A stretch of 37,420 nt of DNA from Candidatus Moranbacteria bacterium UBA2206 (GCA_002328565.1 DCUU01000057.1:1-37420), one strand, 5' to 3'; shown: positions 7,812-14,994, counted from the stretch's first letter. Numbers and translations: made by a program. Notes: generated by a model not told the origin, from the sequence alone.

Positions 7812-7910
7812 GAAGTGTTAGATCTCGACGGACCAACCGGCGGATACAACCTCCAAATCGCTTGGACCACGGGATATTCAGCTGGAAAATCCAGTTCCCA
7901 CAGCCATTGA
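7812..7910 (+). pseudogene. Displaced 3' end of the BaiN-family gene
   Basis: A 33-codon open fragment (32 residues and TGA) reading EVLDLDGPTGGYNLQIAWTT then GYSAGKSSSHSH. It matches the last 31 codons of the gene ending at 6018, with the first 20 nt identical and later differences mostly synonymous until the final residues. There is no start codon or upstream part of the gene. The mostly silent divergence implies that both copies evolved under selection in different genomes, rather than by recent duplication and decay. Confidence 0.8.
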
Positions 7911-7935
7911 CAAAATCAAAAAAGAGGCGTATACT
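7907..7935 (+). promoter_or_regulatory. Promoter of the cold-shock gene
   Basis: TTGACA (7907-7912), 17-bp spacer, TATACT (7930-7935). The -35 box overlaps the TGA stop of the displaced flavoprotein fragment. The leader of about 90 nt is long, as usual for csp mRNAs. Confidence 0.85.
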
Positions 7936-8033
7936 AGTTTACAAGTCCCAATAAGCCTGCAGTTAGAAGAATCGTCGAACTTTTTTGCAAAGCCTCTAGT
8001 GGAACAATTTAAATAACCTATATCTCTATCACA

Positions 8034-8234
8034 ATGGAACAAGGAACAATCAAAAAATTGACTGATCGAGGATTTGGATTCATTTCCCGAGAAGGAAATG
8101 ACAAAGATCTTTTCTTTCATTCAAAAGAACTTCAAGGTGTAACCTTTGAAGAACTACGAGAAGGTGACAAGGTACAGTTCGAAGTAAGCGAAAGCCCAAA
8201 AGGACCATGTGCTGTCAGCGTATCAAAAATCTAA
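8034..8234 (+). CDS. Cold-shock protein (CSD family)
   Basis: 66-residue single OB-fold nucleic-acid chaperone. RNP1 is GFGFIS and RNP2 is DLFFHSKEL; the start MEQGTIKKLTDRGFGFI corresponds to the usual MxxGTVKWFN... but lacks the first aromatic (KL instead of KW). It binds single-stranded RNA and DNA and melts secondary structure. Monocistronic: strong promoter, about 90-nt leader, terminator 25 nt after the stop. Confidence 0.95.
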   Translation: MEQGTIKKLTDRGFGFISREGNDKDLFFHSKELQGVTFEELREGDKVQFEVSESPKGPCAVSVSKI

Positions 8235-8258
8235 TACTTTTGAAAAGTATTTTCACAA

Positions 8259-8286
8259 AACCGTCCCGAAAGGGGCGGTTTTTTTA
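8259..8286 (+). terminator. Terminator of the cold-shock gene
   Basis: Nine-bp stem (8259-8267 with 8272-8280, one G-U pair) closed by a GAAA tetraloop and followed by a T tract. A smaller hairpin (ATACTTT/AAAGTAT, 8234-8250) precedes it. Confidence 0.92.
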
Positions 8287-8324
8287 TGTTTATTTAATTC
8301 TCATTTCATGCTATACTTTCTTTT

Positions 8325-9602
8325 ATGAAATCAAGGACGCGCCTAACATTACAACCAAGAAAATACAGCTTTAGAAGGAAGCTTATTGTTGGCTTGTTTT
8401 TTCTGGCTATCGTTTTTTTGTTTTTCAAAGGAACTCTTTGGCTAAAAAATGCAATTTTCGCCAAAGAAAAACCAGCAGAACAACTCATTGAAAAAATAGA
8501 AGAAATTTCCATGCCTGAAACAAAAAAAAATACTGACCGCGTGGTGGAATATAAAATATCAGATGGCGATATTCCGGCTGAAGTTTTCCAATCAAATGGA
8601 AAACTTGATGCCAATGATGTGGAGTCTCTCCTCTCCTGCGCTAAAGATGTTTATGATTTTACCAACATTAAAGTCGGTCAAAAATTGCGCTTCTATTTTG
8701 ATGAGGAAGAAAAAACTAAACGCATTGAATATGACAAGAATAACGAAGCGCTAATTGTGGTGGAACGAAAAGCTGATGAATTTAGCGCGTGTGAAGAAAA
8801 AATTTCCTATGAAGTTTCCCAAAGCACTGCCCGAGGAAAAATTGAAAACTTTTTTTATGTGGATGCTATGGAAGCGGGATTGCAAGAAGCCACTGTCTTG
8901 GAAGTGGGTGATATTTTTTCTTTCGACATTGACTTCACCACTGAAATTCAGCGTGATGATGAATTTGTAATTATATATGAAAAACGCTCGCGCGATGGTC
9001 AAAGCGCACCGGACGGAAAAATTTTGGGTGCAAAATTCATCAACTCCGGCACCGCCTATTTCGCCTACTATTTTGACAATGGTGGCAAAGGTGGGTACTA
9101 CGACAGTGAGGGACGACTACTTGAACGACAATTTTTGAAAGCTCCCTTGAGTTATCGTCATATCTCTTCCGGCTTTACGGGAGCGCGCATGCATCCAATC
9201 ACTCGAAAAGTTTCCGCCCACTATCAAATTGACTATGCCGCGCCGACTGGCACGCCGGTTTCCGCTGCCGCTCACGGCACTGTAGTGAGCGCTCACTTTG
9301 AAGGTGGCTGGGGAAATATAATTCGCCTTACTCACGACAATGGCTACACTACGCATTACGGACATTTGAGTAAATTTGCTCAGGGACTACGTGTTGGCGA
9401 AAGAGTTAGTCGTGGACAAATTATTGGCTATGTTGGTTCGACCGGTTGGTCCACTGGACCGCATCTGGATTATGGAATCAAGCTCAACGGCGTCCCCGTC
9501 AATCCCCTAAAACTCGACTTGCCCAAAGGCGAACCAATCACGGGAGAGCAAATTAAACTTTTTGAAGAAACTAAAAATAAATTTGGGGATTTATTGAAAT
9601 AA
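8325..9602 (+). CDS. M23-family (lysostaphin-like) metallopeptidase, membrane anchored
   Basis: 425 residues. A basic N-terminus and one membrane helix (about residues 23-43) are followed by a region resembling the MepM/OapA-like domain (about 65-240) and a C-terminal M23 domain. The zinc motif HYQIDYAAPTGTPV gives the HxxxD pair and THYGHL is present; the closing HxH motif reads GPHLDYGI, so the third zinc ligand would be Asp rather than His. I have the impression that this substitution occurs in other M23 proteins, so it does not by itself argue for inactivity. Predicted role: periplasmic cleavage of peptidoglycan peptide cross-links during growth or division. A likely promoter lies in the 90 nt between the csp terminator and the ATG. 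Confidence 0.9.
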   Translation: MKSRTRLTLQPRKYSFRRKLIVGLFFLAIVFLFFKGTLWLKNAIFAKEKPAEQLIEKIEEISMPETKKNTDRVVEYKISDGDIPAEVFQSNGKLDANDVESLLSCAKDVYDFTNIKVGQKLRFYFDEEEKTKRIEYDKNNEALIVVERKADEFSACEEKISYEVSQSTARGKIENFFYVDAMEAGLQEATVLEVGDIFSFDIDFTTEIQRDDEFVIIYEKRSRDGQSAPDGKILGAKFINSGTAYFAYYFDNGGKGGYYDSEGRLLERQFLKAPLSYRHISSGFTGARMHPITRKVSAHYQIDYAAPTGTPVSAAAHGTVVSAHFEGGWGNIIRLTHDNGYTTHYGHLSKFAQGLRVGERVSRGQIIGYVGSTGWSTGPHLDYGIKLNGVPVNPLKLDLPKGEPITGEQIKLFEETKNKFGDLLK

Positions 9603-9608
9603 TTGCAT

Positions 9609-9658
9609 TTGACATACTTTCTGAAATATAATACTATTCTAATATAAATTAGGATAGT
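9609..9658 (+). promoter_or_regulatory. ArsR-type promoter-operator
   Basis: TTGACA (9609-9614), 17-bp spacer, TACTAT (9632-9637). A 26-bp inverted repeat (ACTATTCTAAT, ATAA, ATTAGGATAGT; one mismatch) covers 9633-9658, overlapping the -10 box and the transcription start. This is the classic place for an autoregulating ArsR/SmtB repressor to bind. Confidence 0.8.
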
Positions 9659-9666
9659 TTTTTATT

Positions 9667-9975
9667 ATGAAATTTGATTGTTGCGCAAAAAATTCAACCA
9701 GAGAAAAAGAAATTGAGAAAACTTATCAATTTTTGCGGGCCGTTTCTGATGCCAACCGATTGAAAATTCTTTGCCTTCTTCAAACTGGCGCCAAATGCGT
9801 ATGCGAAATTGTGCCAGCATTAGGCATTTCCGATAAGCTTGTTTCGCACCACCTCAAACAATTGAAAAATATTGACCTGCTCTTGGAAGAACGTGATGGC
9901 AATTTTATCCGTCATTCCTTAAATCGAAAAATTATCCGAAAGTACAAGAAAATTTTTAATCAAATAATTAACTAA
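9667..9975 (+). CDS. arsR: ArsR/SmtB-family metalloregulator
   Basis: 102-residue winged-helix repressor. The recognition helix region reads SDKLVSHHLKQLKNIDLL, followed by the wing (ERDGNFIRHSL). The alpha-3 metal site typical of arsenic sensors is visible as CVCEIV (two Cys separated by one residue), and an additional CC pair sits at residues 5-6, so a three- or four-thiolate site is possible. It is expected to bind the 26-bp palindrome over its own promoter and to release it on binding As(III) or another thiophilic ion, derepressing the downstream genes. First gene of the operon through about 12860. Confidence 0.92.
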   Translation: MKFDCCAKNSTREKEIEKTYQFLRAVSDANRLKILCLLQTGAKCVCEIVPALGISDKLVSHHLKQLKNIDLLLEERDGNFIRHSLNRKIIRKYKKIFNQIIN

Positions 9976-9986
9976 TAAAAAAAATT

Positions 9987-10202
9987 ATGGGAAATAATTG
10001 TTGTGATACATCTAGTGATTGTGGTTGCGGTTGTAGCGGTAATCGTGAAAATAAACTTTGCGAACTGACTAAGCCACATAATAAATTTGATATGGACAAG
10101 GTGGTTCCCTTAGTGGACGACCCGAAATATATTTGCCGTTGTTGCGGTAGACTGGCAAACGAAAAAGAAAGTCTTTGCAACCCAGTAAACTTAATTAAAT
10201 AA
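9987..10202 (+). CDS. Cys-rich small protein of the ars-like operon
   Basis: 71 residues with ten cysteines: CC at 5-6, CGCGC at 12-16, C25, CRCC at 50-53 and C64. The C-terminal half (ICRCCGRLANEKESLCNP) looks like a treble-clef or rubredoxin-like metal knuckle; the N-terminal half resembles a metallothionein-type cluster. Thioredoxin CxxC geometry is absent. It lies 11 nt after arsR and 9 nt before the thioredoxin-like gene, so it is co-transcribed and probably binds or buffers the metal or metalloid handled by the operon. I cannot give it a family name. Confidence 0.7.
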   Translation: MGNNCCDTSSDCGCGCSGNRENKLCELTKPHNKFDMDKVVPLVDDPKYICRCCGRLANEKESLCNPVNLIK

Positions 10203-10211
10203 AAAAAATCT

Positions 10212-10499
10212 ATGAAGATCAAAATTCTAGGCACTGGCTGTCCTAATTGTCAAAAGCTCGAGAAAAATACCACGCAAGCTTTGTCTGAGTTGAAGCTGGA
10301 AGCGCAGGTGGAAAAAATAACGGATATAGAAAAAATTATGAGTTATGGTGTTATGAGTTTACCAGCTATTGTGGTAGATGAAAAGGTTTTGAGCTACGGA
10401 GCTGTTTTATCTGTAGAAGAAATTAAGAAGTTACTAACAGACAAGAAGAAAATTTTGGATAGTTCAGTAGGCTGTTGTTCTTGCAACGGTAAATGTTAA
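10212..10499 (+). CDS. Thioredoxin-like small redox protein (redox-active disulfide protein 2 type)
   Basis: 95 residues with the compact thioredoxin fold of the TM0996/MTH895 type: KIKILGTGCPNCQKLE with active-site C10 and C13, and the cis-Pro segment SLPAIVVDE. After the fold comes a Lys-rich linker and a Cys-rich tail (CCSCNGKC, four Cys in eight residues) absent from most homologues I know. This family often sits beside ArsP/YraQ-type permeases, as here. Likely role: thiol reduction or handing the metalloid to the permease; the tail may be an extra metal site. Confidence 0.85.
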   Translation: MKIKILGTGCPNCQKLEKNTTQALSELKLEAQVEKITDIEKIMSYGVMSLPAIVVDEKVLSYGAVLSVEEIKKLLTDKKKILDSSVGCCSCNGKC

Positions 10500-10520
10500 G
10501 AATAAAAACAAATTAAAATT

Positions 10521-11492
10521 ATGGATATTTTTTACCCTTTCCAAATAATAGCGAACTGGCTAACTTTCGAAGTTTTTAGGTTAACCGCTCATTCCCACTT
10601 GGGAGAAAGTGTGAGTTTTTTCATTTATGATGCGCTAAAAATTGTTCTCTTGCTTTTAGTTATCAACTATTTTATGGCGATCATTCGGCATTATTTGCCG
10701 ATAGAAAAATTGCGTGATTTTTTGGCTTCCAGGAAGTGGTACGGCTTTGATCATTTGCTGGCATCTTTGTTTGGCACTATCACGCCTTTTTGCTCTTGCT
10801 CTTCCATTCCTCTTTTCATCGGATTTCTAAAAGCAGGCATTCCGCTGGGCGTGACTTTTTCTTTTTTAATTACTTCTCCTCTAGTCAATGAAGCAGCGGT
10901 AGTTTTATTTATCGGGCTGTTCGGTTGGAAGATAACTCTTTGGTATGTTTTTGCTGGGGTGTTTTTAGGAGTTGTTGGTGGATTTATTTTAGGAAAATTG
11001 AAATTGGAAAAATATGTGGCTGATTATGTTTGGAAAATAGAAGCGCAAAAATACCAAGCGGTAGAGAAAAATGAGACCAAAATAGTTCTAGCAAAAAAAT
11101 TCTGGCTGGAAGGCTGGCAGATTACTAAAAAAATACTCCCCTATGCTTTGGCCGGAATTGCTTTGGGAGCGGCTATTCATGGTTTTGTACCAACTGGATT
11201 TCTGGAGAAATATATTACCAAGGATAATTTATTCGCAGTTCCAATTTCTGTTCTTCTGGCTGTGCCAATGTATGCCAATGCTACTAGCGTGATTCCGATT
11301 ATGCAAGCTTTGGTGGAAAAAGGTATTCCGCTCGGCACTGCCTTGGCTTTTATGATGGCGGTAGTCGGAATCTCTTTACCAGAAGCTTTGATTTTGAAAA
11401 AAGTAATGAAAATTCAATTGCTTGTTTATTTTTTCACGATCACTGCCGTTAGTATAGTGCTTATCGGCTATGCGTTTAATTTATTTTTTTAA
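10521..11492 (+). CDS. ArsP/YraQ-type permease (UPF0718/DUF318)
   Basis: 323 residues, about eight membrane helices. The signature TPFCSCSSIPLFIGFLKAGI (C91, C93) followed by SFLITSPLVNEAAVVL is the thiol motif of ArsP, the exporter of trivalent organoarsenicals, and of related SO_0444-type efflux permeases. The second half repeats the pattern (VPMYANATSVIPI and VGISLPEALIL), showing the internal duplication of the fold. It lies behind an arsR-type regulator and a thioredoxin-like protein, supporting metalloid or metal efflux. The exact substrate cannot be read from sequence. Confidence 0.88.
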   Translation: MDIFYPFQIIANWLTFEVFRLTAHSHLGESVSFFIYDALKIVLLLLVINYFMAIIRHYLPIEKLRDFLASRKWYGFDHLLASLFGTITPFCSCSSIPLFIGFLKAGIPLGVTFSFLITSPLVNEAAVVLFIGLFGWKITLWYVFAGVFLGVVGGFILGKLKLEKYVADYVWKIEAQKYQAVEKNETKIVLAKKFWLEGWQITKKILPYALAGIALGAAIHGFVPTGFLEKYITKDNLFAVPISVLLAVPMYANATSVIPIMQALVEKGIPLGTALAFMMAVVGISLPEALILKKVMKIQLLVYFFTITAVSIVLIGYAFNLFF

Positions 11493-11502
11493 CTAACTAC
11501 GA

Positions 11503-11654
11503 TAGGACTTACGCGTTTGCTCGCGTCAAGATATGCTCGTCGCAAAAGTAATTATAAAATGGAACAATTCGCCAGTAATTAAAAACTACTTGGATAAAAT
11601 ATTTTCCTGGCGACTGCGTTAATATCTTTTTCGCAATCAAACGTGTAAGTCCTA
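11503..11654. mobile_element. 152-bp MITE-like element
   Basis: Terminal inverted repeats TAGGACTTACGCGTTTG (11503-11519) and CAAACGTGTAAGTCCTA (11638-11654) match over 17 bp with one mismatch, and imperfect pairing continues inward (AAGATAT at 11528-11534 against ATATCTT at 11622-11628). A smaller inverted pair, CGCCAG and CTGGCG, lies inside. No coding capacity. It separates the permease from the ArsF-like gene and may form a hairpin in the operon transcript. Ends of the TAGGACTTACG type are familiar from transposon-derived miniature elements. Confidence 0.75.
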
Positions 11655-11666
11655 CAACAAAAAACT

Positions 11667-12143
11667 ATGAAAAAAAATCTAAACAAAATTTTATACGGAA
11701 TTATCCTTTTAGTAGCAATGTTTTTCATTTGGACAATTTATAGCGACAATTATTCAGCTACTAATCAAAGCGTAAAAGAAAATTTAGAAGTAAGCGAAAA
11801 TCAAAATAGCAAGCCGGCGGAAAAAGTGCAAGTCTTTCTTTTCCATTCCACTAATCGTTGCTCTTCTTGCATAACGGCTGGGAAATATGCCTTGGAAGCT
11901 ATCGAACAAAATTTTTCTGAAGAATTGAAATCGGGGAAAATTGAATTTAGGGAAATCAATATTGATTTGCCAGAGAATAAAGAAATAGCGAACAAATTCA
12001 AGGCTTCTGGAACTTCCTTATTCATCAATCCCATTATTGACGGGCAAGATAATATTCAAGAAGAAGTGCAAGCTTGGCGATTACTTTCCGATAAGCAAGG
12101 TTTCATAGATTATCTTTCTAATAAAATTAAAGCACTTATCTAA
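11667..12143 (+). CDS. ArsF-like thioredoxin-fold protein, membrane anchored
   Basis: 158 residues. An N-terminal uncleaved signal or membrane helix (about residues 8-24) leads to a thioredoxin-like domain starting VQVFLFHSTNRCSSC (C65, C68). The family is the one annotated as nitrophenyl compound nitroreductase subunit ArsF, found next to ArsG-type transporters. The domain faces the outside of the membrane. Its stop codon is followed immediately, without a spacer, by the ATG of the ArsG-like gene, so the two are translationally linked. Probable role: periplasmic or surface electron transfer or reduction step together with the ArsG-like membrane protein. Confidence 0.8.
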   Translation: MKKNLNKILYGIILLVAMFFIWTIYSDNYSATNQSVKENLEVSENQNSKPAEKVQVFLFHSTNRCSSCITAGKYALEAIEQNFSEELKSGKIEFREINIDLPENKEIANKFKASGTSLFINPIIDGQDNIQEEVQAWRLLSDKQGFIDYLSNKIKALI

Positions 12144-12860
12144 ATGGAATTTCTCAATGTATTAATTGATCAATATAATTTTCCTCTACTCACCGCTTTT
12201 GTCTTAGGCGTGATGACTTCAATCAGTCCTTGTCCTTTGGCGACCAATATCACAGCTATCGCTTACATTTCCAAGGAAATAAAAACGGCCAAACATACAT
12301 TGCTTAGCGGTCTGAGTTATACATTGGGTCGAGCAATCAGCTATACTCTTTTAGCCATTCTGATTTATTTCGGACTTTCTTCTTTCAAGATTGCCAAAAT
12401 ATTTCAAGGCTGGGGAGACAAGGTTTTGGGAATAGTTTTGATTATAATCAGCTTAGTAATGTTTGGGGTGATTAAAATTAATTTGAGTGGAAAAAATGAA
12501 AAGGTGGAAAAAATAAAAGAATGGCTCGCAAGCAAGGGTTATTTGGGCGCGATCCTGCTTGGGATGCTTTTCGCGTTGGCGTTTTGTCCTTACAGTGGAG
12601 TGATGTTTTTTGGCATACTTATCCCGCTGGTTATAAGCTCAACTGAAAGTTTGCTTTTACCGCCAGTCTTTGCTTTGGGGACTGCACTACCCGTGATTAT
12701 TTTTTCTTTTATCTTGGCTTTTGGTGTTGGCAAGCTAACAAAAATATACAACGCTATGGGGAAAATTGAAAAAGTAATGCGCTACAGTGTCGCCACAATT
12801 TTTCTTTTGGCCGGAATTTATTATTTGCAGTTTCTGATTAAGTATTTAGTTAGCTTATAA
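12144..12860 (+). CDS. ArsG/CcdA-like membrane transporter
   Basis: 238 residues, about six membrane helices in two pseudo-symmetric halves. The first half holds SPCPLATNITAIAYIS (C30), the second FCPYSGVMFFGILIP (C148): one conserved Cys per half, the redox pair layout of CcdA/DsbD-type thiol electron transporters. The SPCPLATN form is the one seen in the ArsG family (annotated as aromatic aminobenzylarsenical efflux permease). With the adjacent ArsF-like thioredoxin-fold protein it could move reducing equivalents across the membrane, or export an arsenical thiol adduct. Sequence alone does not decide between these. Confidence 0.82.
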   Translation: MEFLNVLIDQYNFPLLTAFVLGVMTSISPCPLATNITAIAYISKEIKTAKHTLLSGLSYTLGRAISYTLLAILIYFGLSSFKIAKIFQGWGDKVLGIVLIIISLVMFGVIKINLSGKNEKVEKIKEWLASKGYLGAILLGMLFALAFCPYSGVMFFGILIPLVISSTESLLLPPVFALGTALPVIIFSFILAFGVGKLTKIYNAMGKIEKVMRYSVATIFLLAGIYYLQFLIKYLVSL

Positions 12861-12863
12861 AAA

Positions 12864-13475
12864 ATGTTTAACATCCCCAAGGAAAAATTGAAAATTTTGA
12901 AAGCATTGAATGATCCCAAAAAGATTCAGCTTTTTTTGAATTCAATGCCAATGAATTTAGAAAAATCTGGCGACACTTGTTTTTCGCCGATGACAGTTCT
13001 AGACAAAAAAGTTTGTCATTGCATTGAAGGCGCCACACTGGCCGCCCTTGCTCTTCGCATCAATGGCCAACCTCCCCTACTTTTAGATCTCATGGCCAGT
13101 AAAACTGATTTTGATCATGTGGTGGCGGTTTTCAAAAAATATGACAAGTGGGGTGCCATTTCCAAAACTAATCATGTCTTTCTACGCTATCGCGAACCCG
13201 TCTATTCTTCCATTCGCGAATTAGCCATGAGTTATTTCCATGAATATTTTGACACTACTGGTCGAAAAAGTTTGCGTAGCTTCTCCGCTCCCATAAACTT
13301 GAAACGCTTTGACCATCTTGATTGGATGACCACCAAGGAAGAAATATACTACATCCCCGAATATCTGGCTGATGTGAAACACTCCCCCATTTTGAATCGC
13401 AAACAAATAATGTATCTGCAAAAAGCCGACCGCATGGAAGCCAAGATTGGAAAAATGTTGGAGTGGGAAGAATGA
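12864..13475 (+). CDS. Uncharacterised protein with a possible transglutaminase-like Cys-His site
   Basis: 203 residues, soluble. CHCIEGATLAALALR (C51, C53) followed after 30 residues by DFDHVVAVFKK (H85) and then WGAISKTNH recalls the order Cys-His-acid of transglutaminase-like cysteine hydrolases; the small residues after the Cys fit the start of the core helix. The C-terminal half (REPVYSSIRELAMSYFHEY, LRSFSAPINLKRF) is well ordered but unknown. It begins 3 nt after the ArsG-like gene and is probably on the same transcript. The catalytic assignment is inference from motif order; the biological role is unknown. Confidence 0.5.
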   Translation: MFNIPKEKLKILKALNDPKKIQLFLNSMPMNLEKSGDTCFSPMTVLDKKVCHCIEGATLAALALRINGQPPLLLDLMASKTDFDHVVAVFKKYDKWGAISKTNHVFLRYREPVYSSIRELAMSYFHEYFDTTGRKSLRSFSAPINLKRFDHLDWMTTKEEIYYIPEYLADVKHSPILNRKQIMYLQKADRMEAKIGKMLEWEE

Positions 13476-13484
13476 AAATTTATT

Positions 13485-14279
13485 CTAATTTTTTATTTTT
13501 ATTTTTTTTATCCGTGTCTTAGCTTTGCATATTCCATCAGCCGGTGGCAATTCTTCTGGCATAGTTCCTCCCAATTCTTCAATCGTTTTTCTAACTTTTT
13601 GCCCGACATGAAAATGTGTTAGGCTTGCATTCATTTCTCCTTGAATTTTTTCTCGACGAAGTTTTGCGTCAGCTTGAGTGGCGCGGAATAAATTAGCCGC
13701 CAATTCTTCACTCCCCATATGATCAAGAATTTTTTGAGATTTTTTCAAATTTTTCTTTTTGTGAATATCATTTGCATCCAGTCCACCATATAGCCCCTTG
13801 TATCCATAATTTTGAAATTTTCCATAATTTTCCACCCCTGCATTTTCCGCAGCCTCAGCTAGTGATGTATTATGCGTCTTAATTTCATTACGCAAATGCA
13901 GTCGCTTATTATCTTCCATTAATTGATCTGTTTTTTCTTGTCTTCTAGTTTGGATAGCGAAATATGTTTGCCCCAACGCAACCACTTCCTTGGATGGATC
14001 AGAATTTTGAATAATTAGATAGCATGCATAGCGAGATAAATTTATAGTATCAATTGCTCTTTTAGCTCCTGATCCAATCTCGACCATTTCGTCCATATGG
14101 GAAAAATGGTTGTGGATAACTTGACCACTATTTTCACATGCTTCTTTGGCTTTATTAATAACATTTAGGAATTTATCGTAGCTGGAATAACCCAACACTT
14201 TCGCCAAATCACGAGATGACCAGAATTCACTTTTATATTCATTGATTCTTTTTATTTCTTCAAAAACATTATTGTTCAT
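13485..14279 (-). CDS. dinD: DinD-like (DNA damage-inducible protein D family) protein
   Basis: 264 residues. The N-terminal BRO-like half reads FWSSRDLAKVLGYSSYDKFL, then DTINLSRYACYLIIQNSDP; the C-terminal half carries the DinD part ENYGKFQNYGYKGLYGG and IHKKKNLKKSQKILDHMGS, then ELAANLFRATQADAKL. In E. coli DinD is SOS-induced and inhibits RecA activities; whether that holds here is unknown. The promoter carries the palindrome shared with two other antirepressor-type genes of this window. The gene is convergent with the preceding operon (9-nt gap, no terminator). The C-terminus is a basic Lys-rich tail. Confidence 0.85.
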   Translation of the reverse strand: MNNNVFEEIKRINEYKSEFWSSRDLAKVLGYSSYDKFLNVINKAKEACENSGQVIHNHFSHMDEMVEIGSGAKRAIDTINLSRYACYLIIQNSDPSKEVVALGQTYFAIQTRRQEKTDQLMEDNKRLHLRNEIKTHNTSLAEAAENAGVENYGKFQNYGYKGLYGGLDANDIHKKKNLKKSQKILDHMGSEELAANLFRATQADAKLRREKIQGEMNASLTHFHVGQKVRKTIEELGGTMPEELPPADGICKAKTRIKKIKIKN

Positions 14280-14303
14280 ATTTTTAATATTTATTTGTTA
14301 TGG

Positions 14304-14335
14304 TGATATTATATCATCTCTATTTCACTCGTCAA
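14304..14335 (-). promoter_or_regulatory. Promoter and palindromic operator of the dinD-like gene
   Basis: Minus strand: TTGACG (14330-14335), 16-bp spacer, TATAAT (14308-14313) embedded in the 13-bp palindrome TGATATTATATCA (14304-14316), identical to those at 6992 and 20517. Confidence 0.7.
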
Positions 14336-14342
14336 TCCCCCA

Positions 14343-14368
14343 CAAAAAAACAGCCCTGGGAGGCTGTT
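14343..14368 (-). terminator. Terminator of the conserved unknown gene upstream of dinD
   Basis: Minus strand: 7-bp stem (14362-14368 with 14349-14355), 6-nt loop, then a T tract (14343-14349). It isolates the gene at 14393 from the dinD promoter. Confidence 0.8.
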
Positions 14369-14392
14369 AGTGTTACTTAATAAATATTTTAT

Positions 14393-14908
14393 TTACAATT
14401 TTCTACTATCATAGGCCCAGTGGAGCACAGCTTGGCGCTGTCTTGAGCGACAATTCAAATCTCCTTGCCAGCAATTTTTTTGAATTTGAGTAACGTGTCT
14501 TCTGAAAGCTTTCCAGCGACGAATTTGACGAGCATCATCCTCATGTCTTCTGCCTATATAATATCGACAATACCATTGAAACCAACCTCTTGGATCATCG
14601 GGGTGAATCCATCCTTTTTTTCTCCAAACTGAAAGAGGTTGAGAGGCGTCTATTTTGAAATAATTTAAATTTTTGTCATGCCCAGAGAGACCATCCGGAA
14701 AAAGTTTGGCTTTTGAAAACCAATCCTTGGGAAATTCTCTTTTGCAATCTCGCATATATCTCCCTCCAAAAATTCCAAGCTTAAGCATTTCTTTGGGGGT
14801 CAACTCCGGCTTAAATTCGGGTGCAAAATTTTCCCCAGATTTTTCTGTGATAGTATAAGCATAGTTTTTTTGCATTTTGTCATTAACGACAACTTCAATT
14901 TTTTTCAT
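14393..14908 (-). CDS. Conserved uncharacterised basic protein
   Basis: 171 residues from the ATG at 14908 (a TTG five codons upstream is less likely). The central and C-terminal parts are rich in Trp, Arg and Tyr with a very regular, conserved-looking core: GIFGGRYMRDC, SVWRKKGWIHPDDPRGWFQW, YCRYYIGRRHEDDARQIRRW, then QRQAVLHWAYDSRK. I recall the core (PDDPRGWFQWYCRYYxGRR) from hypothetical proteins of very different organisms, including fungi, but no function. The charge and aromatic content suggest nucleic-acid binding, which is inference. Own terminator; a possible TATAAT lies well upstream near 15145. Confidence 0.65.
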   Translation of the reverse strand: MKKIEVVVNDKMQKNYAYTITEKSGENFAPEFKPELTPKEMLKLGIFGGRYMRDCKREFPKDWFSKAKLFPDGLSGHDKNLNYFKIDASQPLSVWRKKGWIHPDDPRGWFQWYCRYYIGRRHEDDARQIRRWKAFRRHVTQIQKNCWQGDLNCRSRQRQAVLHWAYDSRKL

Positions 14909-14994
14909 TATATTATGCAACAATTAAAACTGAAGCAAAAAAAACCGGCAAGGCAATGAGATAGAGTTTTATAAACATATTTTTCTTGTTAATT

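Noticed and set aside
7730..7954. 74-codon frame overlapping the end of the HEAT-like gene and the displaced flavoprotein fragment
   Set aside because: It runs out of frame through the flavoprotein fragment, whose own frame shows clear protein conservation; the product is basic low-complexity sequence with no recognisable motif.
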